Assembly (NCBI GenBank): GCA_945869715.1
Contig: CAMBPP010000018.1
Location: 1-16,321 of the forward strand
Length of the DNA: 16,321 nt
DNA from: Bifidobacterium breve
GTDB taxonomy: Bacteria > Actinomycetota > Acidimicrobiia > Acidimicrobiales > Ilumatobacteraceae
Reading direction: 5' to 3'
Made by a program: the position numbers and the translations under genes. Each line of letters begins with the position of its first letter. The first letter of the stretch is position 1. Shown here piece by piece: positions 6,893 through 13,044 of the stretch. The notes beneath the pieces are model-generated. The model was given only the letters and a program-made list of their open reading frames with translations. It searched no databases and was not told where the DNA came from.

Positions 6893-8430
6893 GTCGCCAC
6901 TATAGGAACAACAAGTTCAATCAGTGTTCCCATCGAGTTGGTTGGCAACTCCACATCTGCTTCTTCGTAGTCTGCTGCGACAGCCGACCGCATGTCGATA
7001 GTGCCACCTAATTCGGTGCTCACCAATGTTCGAACAATCGATAAACCCAAACCGGTTGCCTGGCTGATATCGAAATTGGGGTCAAGACCTGCTCCGTCGT
7101 CGAGCACTCGCACACACAGTCGTGTACTTTCTTCGCCTTGTGACGACACTAAAACTTCTTGCGACAAATGCACAGAAACATTTCCGCCACGATGCGAGGT
7201 GCCCTCTTTAAAACCATGGTCAACTGCATTTTGCAAAAGTTCAGTAAGTACCACCGAAAGCGGCGTTGCAATGGTTGCGGGTAAACGCCCACCATCACCG
7301 TGTACGACAAATCGAATTGGTCGATCGGGCGATTGCAAACTTTCTTCCACAAGTCGCAGTAACGGCCGAACAATTTCAATGAATGCAACATCTTCACCTG
7401 GCTCGCGCGACAAGGTTTCATGCACCAGGGCAATGGTACGAATACGACGCACCGATTCATTGACTGCCGACTTTGCTTCGCCCTCGTCCAACCTGCGAGC
7501 CTGCAAACGCAACAATGATGAAATGGTTTGCAGGTTATTTTTGACGCGGTGGTGAATTTCTCGAATAGTTGCATCTTTCGACAAAATCAAACGGTCACGA
7601 CGACGCAATTCAGAGACATCACGCAACAAGAGCACTGCTCCGGTTGCATTGCGTGACCCATCTTCTTGGCTCACATTGAGCAGCGGCATACAACGCGCGA
7701 GCAAAGTGACCTCGGAGGTTTGATCGAATTCTTCTACCACTGGTTCGTGGCGCTCAAATGCCTGCCGTACTGCACTGTCGGTGAAACCGAGTTCTGCCAG
7801 CGTTTGCCCCACACTGTTTGCACCAATGCCCACCCTGTGCAACGCCGACACTGCGTTTGGCGATGCGTAACGCACACGAGCCGATTCATCTATGACCAAC
7901 ACACCGTCGCCAACGCGAGGGGCAACACTTGAGTCGGCTGCTTTACCTGGAAACGGGAAAAGACCTTCTTTGATCATGAGTGAAAAACGGTCGAATATCT
8001 CAAGATACGTGCGCTCAAGTTCACCTGGCTGACGACTACTGCGAGTAGACCATTCGCGACTGAGAACGGCTATCGGATGTCCGTTGAAACGCACTGGAAT
8101 AGCAAACATGCGCGCTTGTTGAGCACCATCCTCAATGGGAATTTCGCCTTCGCTCCATTCGCCCGTTGAGAACGCCTGTGCCAGCAGCAACTCTTCGTCT
8201 TGTGCTGCCCATGTTGCAACGCGATCGGCAATGTACAAGGTCTGCCCAGTGGCTGCGCGCACATGTGCGCCAATAATCCACTTGCCGTCACTTGTCGGCA
8301 GGTACAAGAGCAAGTCGGCAAAACAAAAATCGGCAAGCATCCCCCACTCAGAGATGAGGTTTTGCAAATGAACGATGTCTTCTTTTTCAAGAAGCGTATT
8401 TTGTCGTGCTAGGTCACCGAGAGTTGCCAT
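6889..8430 (-). CDS. pdtaS: PdtaS-type sensor histidine kinase (HisKA_2 class)
   Basis: This is a 513-residue soluble sensor kinase. The N-terminus (MATLGDLARQ..., SEWGMLADFCFADLLLY) matches the GAF sensor domain of mycobacterial PdtaS (about 1-155). A PAS-like domain follows (about 172-272: DGVLVIDESARVRYASPNAV). Then comes the dimerisation helix with EIHHRVKNNLQ (291-301; one of His293/His294 is the phospho-acceptor), and a HATPase domain with ELLQNAVDHG (397-406, N box), DDGAGLD (444-450) and TGLGLSIV (459-466). No membrane helix is present, so sensing is cytoplasmic. Family knowledge: PdtaS phosphorylates PdtaR, an RNA-binding ANTAR antiterminator. No such regulator lies in this window, so the pair is split, as in mycobacteria. 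It is last in the mrp - DUF3107 gene - pdtaS run, 12 bases after the DUF3107 gene. Confidence 0.92.
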   Translation of the reverse strand: MATLGDLARQNTLLEKEDIVHLQNLISEWGMLADFCFADLLLYLPTSDGKWIIGAHVRAATGQTLYIADRVATWAAQDEELLLAQAFSTGEWSEGEIPIEDGAQQARMFAIPVRFNGHPIAVLSREWSTRSSRQPGELERTYLEIFDRFSLMIKEGLFPFPGKAADSSVAPRVGDGVLVIDESARVRYASPNAVSALHRVGIGANSVGQTLAELGFTDSAVRQAFERHEPVVEEFDQTSEVTLLARCMPLLNVSQEDGSRNATGAVLLLRDVSELRRRDRLILSKDATIREIHHRVKNNLQTISSLLRLQARRLDEGEAKSAVNESVRRIRTIALVHETLSREPGEDVAFIEIVRPLLRLVEESLQSPDRPIRFVVHGDGGRLPATIATPLSVVLTELLQNAVDHGFKEGTSHRGGNVSVHLSQEVLVSSQGEESTRLCVRVLDDGAGLDPNFDISQATGLGLSIVRTLVSTELGGTIDMRSAVAADYEEADVELPTNSMGTLIELVVPIVAT

Positions 8431-8442
8431 GGCACCGTGGCT

Positions 8443-8679
8443 TTAGCCGCCGAAACCCATTCGCTTATCGCTCTCCGGACTTCCAAATTCAACGTAGGCA
8501 ATTTTTGCACCAGGCACAGCTACTTCGCGACCTTTTTTATCGGTCAGCCACAGAACATCTGTTGCTCCTGAAATTGCAGCATCAACTGCGGCTTTAATTT
8601 TTTTTCGCGCCGCAGCATCGTCTTCCACCTCGAGAGTAATTTCACGAGGGCTTTGGGTAACTCCGATTCGAATGTCCAT
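8443..8679 (-). CDS. DUF3107 family small protein
   Basis: This 78-residue protein matches DUF3107, a small actinobacterial family that includes M. tuberculosis TB9.4 (Rv3208A). Its role is unknown. It opens with MDIRIGVTQSPREITLEVEDD, then a helix (DAAARKKIKAAVDAAI), then VLWLTDKKGREVAVPGAKIAYVEFG, a beta-rich end closing with the family-typical R-MGFG tail (RMGFGG). The pattern suggests a small beta-alpha-beta fold. Start ATG 8679 has a weak AAGG ribosome site about 8 bases upstream. It lies between mrp (9-base gap) and pdtaS (12-base gap), so it belongs to the same transcript. No cysteine is present, which argues against a direct Fe-S role despite the Mrp neighbour. Confidence 0.85.
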   Translation of the reverse strand: MDIRIGVTQSPREITLEVEDDAAARKKIKAAVDAAISGATDVLWLTDKKGREVAVPGAKIAYVEFGSPESDKRMGFGG

Positions 8680-8688
8680 AAGTGAACC

Positions 8689-9834
8689 TTACGAGATCTT
8701 GAGGGCAGAGCTAAAGATCTTCTTCGGTTTTAATTCGGTGGCAATACGTTCGGCCATCTGGTGGAAAATCATTGCGGTCTCGCTTGTTGGATCAACAGCA
8801 GTAATGGGGTGTCCGTCGTCGCCACCTTCACGTAATGCATTTAGAAGGGGAATTTGCCCCAAAAGCGGCACATTCAACTCATCAGCAAGCTCTTGGCCAC
8901 CACCTGAGCCAAAAATCTCATATTTCTTGCCATCATCGCCGGTGAACCACGACATGTTCTCAATGACTCCACGAACGGTGAGATTCACTTTTTCCGCCAT
9001 TGCAGCCGACAATCGTGCAACTTTTTGTGCTGCCGGTTGCGGAGTAGTTACTACGTACACTTCGGCACGTGGCAAATATTGGCTGAGACTCAGCGCAATG
9101 TCGCCAGTACCTGGCGGCATGTCGACAAGCAAAAAGTCTGGTTCGTCCCAGTACACATCGGTGAGGAATTGTTCAAGTGCTTTGTGCAACATTGGCCCGC
9201 GCCATACAACTGCTTGACCATCGGGAACAAAGTATCCAATCGAAATACAACGCACGCCCCAAGCTTCTGGTGGAAGGAGCATTTGATCAATTGCAACTGG
9301 GTCGCGATCTGCACCCAACATGCGGGGAATAGAAAAACCATAAATGTCGGCATCGACAATGCCTACAGAGTGACCTCGTGCCGCAAGTGCAACTGCCAAG
9401 TTGGTAGTAACACTGCTTTTTCCTACGCCACCTTTTCCTGACGAAATGAGAAGAGGTCGCGTTTTTGAACCAGGTTGTGCAAACGGAATACTGCGGCCCT
9501 CGGCATGCCCGTGAGCAGTTTGTGAGCCAGCAGAAGAGGCTGCGTCACCATGAACAATGCGGCGCACGTTTTCGCGCTCTGCATCGGTCATTACTCCAAA
9601 GGTGAGATTCACATCGCTCACTGATGGGTCGGCACGAAGTGCACCATTCACGCGATTAGTAATTTCATTGCGCAACGGGCACCCAACAATGGTGAGCACA
9701 ACGGTGAGAGTTACTACGCCTGCGGCCGACACTTCCACGTCGCGCACCATGCCGAGGTCGACAATGGAACGATGAAGTTCTGGGTCTTGTACGGGGCGAA
9801 GGGCTTCAATGACTTGCTCAACTGCAATAGGCAT
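8689..9834 (-). CDS. mrp: Mrp/NBP35-type P-loop ATPase, Fe-S cluster carrier (MIP18-ATPase fusion)
   Basis: This 381-residue ApbC/Mrp family protein is thought to carry and deliver Fe-S clusters to apoproteins in the cytoplasm. An N-terminal MIP18/DUF59 domain (about 1-90) shows VQDPEL (15-20) and VGCPLRNE (50-57, with the conserved cysteine 52). A linker (95-125) leads to the ATPase with ISSGKGGVGKSS (deviant Walker A, 130-141), VDADIYG (160-166), VDMPPGTGD (237-245) and VIENMSWF (290-297). After ENMSWF the canonical CPxC cluster ligands are absent (TGDDGKKYEIFGSGGG instead). As I recall, other actinobacterial Mrp proteins also lack them. The start is uncertain: ATG 9834 is preferred on homology, while TTG 9849 would add five residues. 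It heads the run with the DUF3107 gene and pdtaS, and is divergent from the SufR-like regulator. Confidence 0.92.
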   Translation of the reverse strand: MPIAVEQVIEALRPVQDPELHRSIVDLGMVRDVEVSAAGVVTLTVVLTIVGCPLRNEITNRVNGALRADPSVSDVNLTFGVMTDAERENVRRIVHGDAASSAGSQTAHGHAEGRSIPFAQPGSKTRPLLISSGKGGVGKSSVTTNLAVALAARGHSVGIVDADIYGFSIPRMLGADRDPVAIDQMLLPPEAWGVRCISIGYFVPDGQAVVWRGPMLHKALEQFLTDVYWDEPDFLLVDMPPGTGDIALSLSQYLPRAEVYVVTTPQPAAQKVARLSAAMAEKVNLTVRGVIENMSWFTGDDGKKYEIFGSGGGQELADELNVPLLGQIPLLNALREGGDDGHPITAVDPTSETAMIFHQMAERIATELKPKKIFSSALKIS

Positions 9835-9898
9835 AAGGGTGACGTCCAATACGAGAAGGTGGATAAGAGATCTGCGCGGTAATTAGCACTATCGCCAT

Positions 9899-9911
9899 AG
9901 GTACAATACCT
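9899..9911. promoter_or_regulatory. Palindrome over a -10 element between mrp and the SufR-like gene
   Basis: AGGTA-CAA-TACCT is a perfect 5-base inverted repeat. It encloses TACAAT (9902-9907), a five-of-six match to the -10 consensus on the plus strand. On the minus strand the same bases give TATTGT, a weaker -10 match for mrp. A third AGGTA half occurs at 9926-9930, next to the regulator start. A convincing -35 box is not visible. An autoregulatory operator shared by both divergent genes is a reasonable inference, and the implied regulator leader is short. Confidence 0.45.
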
Positions 9912-9930
9912 CCTGTAGAGTAATCAGGTA

Positions 9931-10665
9931 ATGAGTGAGCGCATGAATCGAGAGCAACAAATGTCACCTGGCTCTTTCACTGCCACCGTGAGCGCTATCA
10001 CATCAGCTTTTGGCGACCCCACCCGACGTGCCGTGTATCTCTATGTTCGCGAAAGTGACAACGGAGCAACTGCGGCACAAGTGGCAGAGCACTTCAACTT
10101 GCACCCCAACGTGGCACGCCATCATCTCGACAAACTTTCTGCGGGTGGCTATGCAGAAGCCTCTGTAGAAAAACCTTATGGAGGTGGCGCCGGTCGCCCG
10201 TCGAAGCACTATCGCTGCGTTGGCCCCTCACCGCTTGAAGCACCCATCGTACGAAGTGACGATCTTGTTTTAAGTTTACTCGGCAATGCACTTGAACTTT
10301 TACCGCGAGCCGAAGCCGAAATGATGGCAGAAAAAGTGGGCGCACAATACGGACGCGTGCTGGCCACTGGTTTGAGTAGTGAAGATCTTGAACACGGTCA
10401 ACGCTCACTCAAAAGCGCAATGCAGACTGTGGCCGATGCGCTCACTGCGCACGGCTTTGCCGCTCATACCGATCACCGCAACAATCAGTTGCGTATTGTC
10501 AACAACCATTGTCCATTTGGCGACGTTGCTATTGAGCACCCAGTCATTTGTGCAGTCGACCGCGGAATGGTGAAAGGAATGCTCGGTGCGCTTTACGGCG
10601 AAACAAACCCCGAGCTACGAGAGTCCATTCCACAAGGCGACACCTTTTGCGCCACAAGCATTTAA
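9931..10665 (+). CDS. SufR/ArsR-like winged-helix regulator with candidate Fe-S cysteines
   Basis: This 244-residue DNA-binding protein has an N-terminal winged helix (about 18-97): FGDPTRRAVYLYV, then the recognition region AAQVAEHFNLHPNVARHHLDKL (49-69), and the wing GGAGRPSKHYR (85-95). The C-terminal domain (about 110-244) resembles the SufR family and ends with NHCPFGDVAIEHPVICAVDRGMV. Cys194 and Cys207 are spaced C-x12-C as in SufR, and Cys240 lies near the end. The third SufR cysteine position (x13 after Cys207) is leucine, so any cluster would use three cysteines or a histidine such as His203. ATG 9931 is used; ATG 9943 is possible. The gene is divergent from mrp and converges on the molybdenum enzyme gene with 10 bases between. 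No suf genes are in the window. The regulator class is firm; the Fe-S sensing role is inference. Confidence 0.82.
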   Translation: MSERMNREQQMSPGSFTATVSAITSAFGDPTRRAVYLYVRESDNGATAAQVAEHFNLHPNVARHHLDKLSAGGYAEASVEKPYGGGAGRPSKHYRCVGPSPLEAPIVRSDDLVLSLLGNALELLPRAEAEMMAEKVGAQYGRVLATGLSSEDLEHGQRSLKSAMQTVADALTAHGFAAHTDHRNNQLRIVNNHCPFGDVAIEHPVICAVDRGMVKGMLGALYGETNPELRESIPQGDTFCATSI

Positions 10666-10675
10666 CGCAAGTGTT

Positions 10676-11287
10676 TTAGTCGCCCCAAAAACGCTGCTCT
10701 AAAAATGGGTCTCCGTACATGTTGTACCCATTGCGCTCCCAAAAACCAGGCGTGTCTCCAACGCAAGCTTCCATTCCGCGCAACCATTTCGGCGATTTCC
10801 AAAAATACAGGTGCGGCACAAGTAGCCGCACTGGGCCGCCGTGTATGGGCTCAATGTCTTCACCTTCAAAGGCATAGACCACAAGTGATTCTTCTCTCAT
10901 CACATCGGCCATCGGAAGGTTTGCCGTGTAGCCCTGTTCTGCATGACCCATGAAGTGTGTTGCATTTGCATGCACGCCAGCGCGAGCAAAAATATCTTTC
11001 ACGCGCACGCCGGTCCAATGAGTGTCAAACTTCGACCACTTCGTGACGCAGTGAATATCGGTTTCTAAAGTAATGCTCGGCATTTCTTTGAGTTCATCAA
11101 AAGTCAAAGTGAACTCGTTGTCTACCGCACCAAACACACGCAAGCTCCACTCGTTGGGCGCATACGAAGGAACGTCGCCAACATGCAGTACCGGAAATCG
11201 TTCCGTGAGGTACTGCCCAGGCGGCAGGCGCGCAGGGTCTAAACCCAGTCCCTTTAGTTCTTGTCGATTGCGTTCAAAGAATCCCAC
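10676..11287 (-). CDS. Cytosolic sulfite-oxidase-like molybdopterin oxidoreductase
   Basis: This 203-residue protein consists essentially of the molybdopterin-binding (SUOX/YedY) domain. Cys80 in DIHCVTKWSK is the expected molybdenum ligand. HGGPVRLLVPHLYFWKSPKW (149-168) and the ending GFWERNGYNMYGDPFLEQRFWGD region are typical of the small sulfite oxidase-like proteins (COG2041). There is no Tat or Sec signal and no haem or dimerisation domain, so it should act in the cytoplasm. This differs from periplasmic MsrP or sulfite dehydrogenase. The substrate is unknown. The start is GTG 11287; no better start is seen, and a TGAGA element lies about 10 bases upstream. It follows ccmI by 10 bases on the same strand, so it is probably the last gene of the cytochrome c maturation transcript. 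Confidence 0.88.
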   Translation of the reverse strand: MGFFERNRQELKGLGLDPARLPPGQYLTERFPVLHVGDVPSYAPNEWSLRVFGAVDNEFTLTFDELKEMPSITLETDIHCVTKWSKFDTHWTGVRVKDIFARAGVHANATHFMGHAEQGYTANLPMADVMREESLVVYAFEGEDIEPIHGGPVRLLVPHLYFWKSPKWLRGMEACVGDTPGFWERNGYNMYGDPFLEQRFWGD

Positions 11288-11297
11288 ATACAGAGTC

Positions 11298-12008
11298 TCA
11301 CTTAGATGCGTTCACTTCAGCAACTATTGAGTCCACAAATGTTTGTACTTCTGCTGGCGGGTTCGTCTCTTGGCACTTCTTGAGTTCAGTTTTTGCCGTG
11401 GCAGTATCGGCCACAAAGCGGTAGCTCACAATGCCTAAAAAGCAATGAGCATCGGGGTATTCGGGGTCAATGAAGATGGCCCTACTGAGCCCCACAATGG
11501 CGGCCTGCACTGCTGCGGTACGAATGTCTTCAGATGCCTCACGCGCGGTAAGAGCCAATAGCCACGCGCGATAAGTGAGTGCCTCTACTTCATCGGGGCG
11601 GGTTTTGAGCACCTCGCTATAGATCTTGATGGCCGCAATAGGGTCGCTGAAGTTCAATTGACGTGCTTGGGCAAGCAGACCCGCTGTGCTGTTTGGAGTG
11701 CCGCCCGACAATGTCTGACCAGGTAGTCGCTGACCTGACTGGCGCGCAACGAGCACTCCTAGACCAACTGCAACACATAGAACTACCGCAACAGTGAGAA
11801 CCAACTTTTTCCCATTGCGAGCCGGCACAACATCTGCATTTTCGACTGGTTCATCGCCCACATCTGCACTGCGCAATACATCGGCTAGGCGCTTTACATA
11901 GCTGCTCTTTAATGCTTCATAATCGGCGGTGTCCATATCTCCCGCTGCATATTCGCGCTCGAGGTCTTCTAATGAAGAAAACAAAAAGTCGCGATCTTCA
12001 CTGCTCAT
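11298..12008 (-). CDS. ccmI: CcmI/CycH-like TPR protein, cytochrome c maturation
   Basis: This 236-residue membrane-anchored protein has an acidic N-terminal segment (LEDLEREYAAGDMDTADYEALKSSY region, 13-37), the 'length-of-repeat' type opening seen in CcmI and CcmH fusion proteins. One transmembrane helix (about 68-88) follows, then an outer domain with TPR-like helices (about 115-215: DPIAAIKIYSEVLKTRPDE, AIFIDPEYPDAHCFLGI). CcmI proteins bind the apocytochrome C-terminus and present it to CcmF/CcmH. The sequence is diverged, so the name relies partly on position. It overlaps the ccmH stop by ATGA and is the last ccm gene here. A generic TPR protein captured by the operon is the alternative. 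Confidence 0.75.
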   Translation of the reverse strand: MSSEDRDFLFSSLEDLEREYAAGDMDTADYEALKSSYVKRLADVLRSADVGDEPVENADVVPARNGKKLVLTVAVVLCVAVGLGVLVARQSGQRLPGQTLSGGTPNSTAGLLAQARQLNFSDPIAAIKIYSEVLKTRPDEVEALTYRAWLLALTAREASEDIRTAAVQAAIVGLSRAIFIDPEYPDAHCFLGIVSYRFVADTATAKTELKKCQETNPPAEVQTFVDSIVAEVNASK

Positions 12009-12493
12009 ACGTTCTCGTCGTCCGTGACGTCGTTCTTGCGCTCCAAAGCCGCTTCAACAATGGCGAAATCTGCATCTGATGCGTTAAGGAGCGCAGCGTT
12101 CTTCCACCGGCGAAATACGAGACCCAAACCACACAGCCCGGCTACAAGTGCCACGACTGGCAAGATCCACACCAATGACTCCACACCATCGGTTCGCGGC
12201 AACAACACACTCCCTGGAAAATTTCTCTCAATCACGGCAACAATTTGGTCGTCACTATTTTGCCCAGCAGCTACTTCTCTCGCAATTTCATTGCGAATGG
12301 CTTCTGCTGCAGGCGCTCGACTCACGTAGATGCTTTCACCATTGCAAGTAGGGCAAGCCAACTGTTGTGAAATGGCATCAATGCGCCCCTGCTGCGTCAG
12401 CGGACCTCTATCTCGCAGAGTGCCAAAAGCCAATAGACCAACGGTGAGTAACAGCATCAAAATCCACATAGGCAATGAATTCAGTTTTTTCAT
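12005..12493 (-). CDS. ccmH: Cytochrome c maturation thiol protein CcmH
   Basis: This 162-residue CcmH (CycL/NrfF family) protein reduces or resolves the disulfide of apocytochrome c before haem ligation on the outer face of the membrane. An N-terminal signal anchor (about 8-25) precedes the thiol motif LACPTCNGESI (Cys47, Cys50), the usual LRCxxCQxxSI in slightly altered form. A helical region follows (AAEAIRNEIAREVAAGQ, DDQIVAVIERNFPGSVLL), then a second membrane helix (about 106-127) and a short cytoplasmic tail. Start ATG 12493 overlaps the ccmG stop as ATGA, and its stop overlaps ccmI the same way, so translation should be coupled across all three. It is a single-domain CcmH with a separate CcmI, unlike the E. 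coli fusion. Confidence 0.93.
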   Translation of the reverse strand: MKKLNSLPMWILMLLLTVGLLAFGTLRDRGPLTQQGRIDAISQQLACPTCNGESIYVSRAPAAEAIRNEIAREVAAGQNSDDQIVAVIERNFPGSVLLPRTDGVESLVWILPVVALVAGLCGLGLVFRRWKNAALLNASDADFAIVEAALERKNDVTDDENV

Positions 12494-13044
12494 GGTTCTA
12501 CTAATTCTCTCTGCAATTCGGCCATTTTCGCCGACAGGAAATCACTCGTTACTTCACCAGCAATACGCAACCGCACAAAACCCGATGGGTCAATTACCCA
12601 TGTCTCTGGAACTTTGGCCACACCGAAGGCAACCGCAATGGCGCCGTCAGGGTCGGTGACCTTCGGCCAATCTCCCCCATTTTTTTTAAAAAACTCTTCC
12701 ACTGCGTCATCGCTGTCGTCATTAACAACGGTGATGAGCTCCGCCTTATTTTCCAGTCCACTCTGATTTTTCTGAAACGTAACAAGTTGAGGGTGCTCAA
12801 TACGACATGGCACACAGGTGCTATTGAAAAAATTCAACACAACCCAAGATCCTTTACGACGCGCAAGATCAAAAGTTCCCCCTCCAATTAATGGAGAAGA
12901 CACTGCCGGTGCAGGGTTGCCTAGTAACGGTGTAGAAATGCCTCTCTCACCTCGAGGTTTTGCTGTCACCAGCAGTATGAAAAATGCCAAAACAACAACG
13001 CCAGTGGCAAGAGCAACATTGCGCGCTATGCGAGAGTTACGCAT
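12490..13044 (-). CDS. ccmG: Membrane-anchored thioredoxin-like protein CcmG/DsbE
   Basis: This 184-residue TlpA/ResA/CcmG-type redoxin keeps apocytochrome CXXCH thiols reduced outside the membrane. An N-terminal anchor helix lies near 9-27, then a linker, then a thioredoxin fold with NFFNSTCVPCRIEHP (active site Cys77-Val-Pro-Cys80), the insertion carrying VVNDDSDDAVEEF, and the cis-proline site KVPETWVID (Pro146). The longer open frame begins at 13119, but ATG 13044 places the anchor at the correct distance from the N-terminus. It overlaps the end of ccmF by 8 bases, and the stop overlaps ccmH (ATGA). Position and anchor favour CcmG; a generic TlpA-like thioredoxin is the alternative. Confidence 0.9.
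   Translation of the reverse strand: MRNSRIARNVALATGVVVLAFFILLVTAKPRGERGISTPLLGNPAPAVSSPLIGGGTFDLARRKGSWVVLNFFNSTCVPCRIEHPQLVTFQKNQSGLENKAELITVVNDDSDDAVEEFFKKNGGDWPKVTDPDGAIAVAFGVAKVPETWVIDPSGFVRLRIAGEVTSDFLSAKMAELQRELVEP

Noticed and set aside
6992..7555. A 187-codon plus-strand open frame opposite pdtaS
   Set aside because: It lies across the kinase catalytic domains on the other strand and shows no recognisable protein features.
8672..9217. A 181-codon plus-strand open frame opposite mrp
   Set aside because: The minus strand encodes a full Mrp ATPase with every motif; the plus frame has serine-rich, domainless composition and is an antisense shadow.
10647..10670. TTGCG...CGCAA stem between the SufR-like gene and the molybdenum enzyme gene
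   Set aside because: Only five pairs with a 14-base loop and no T-tail; too weak to call a terminator.
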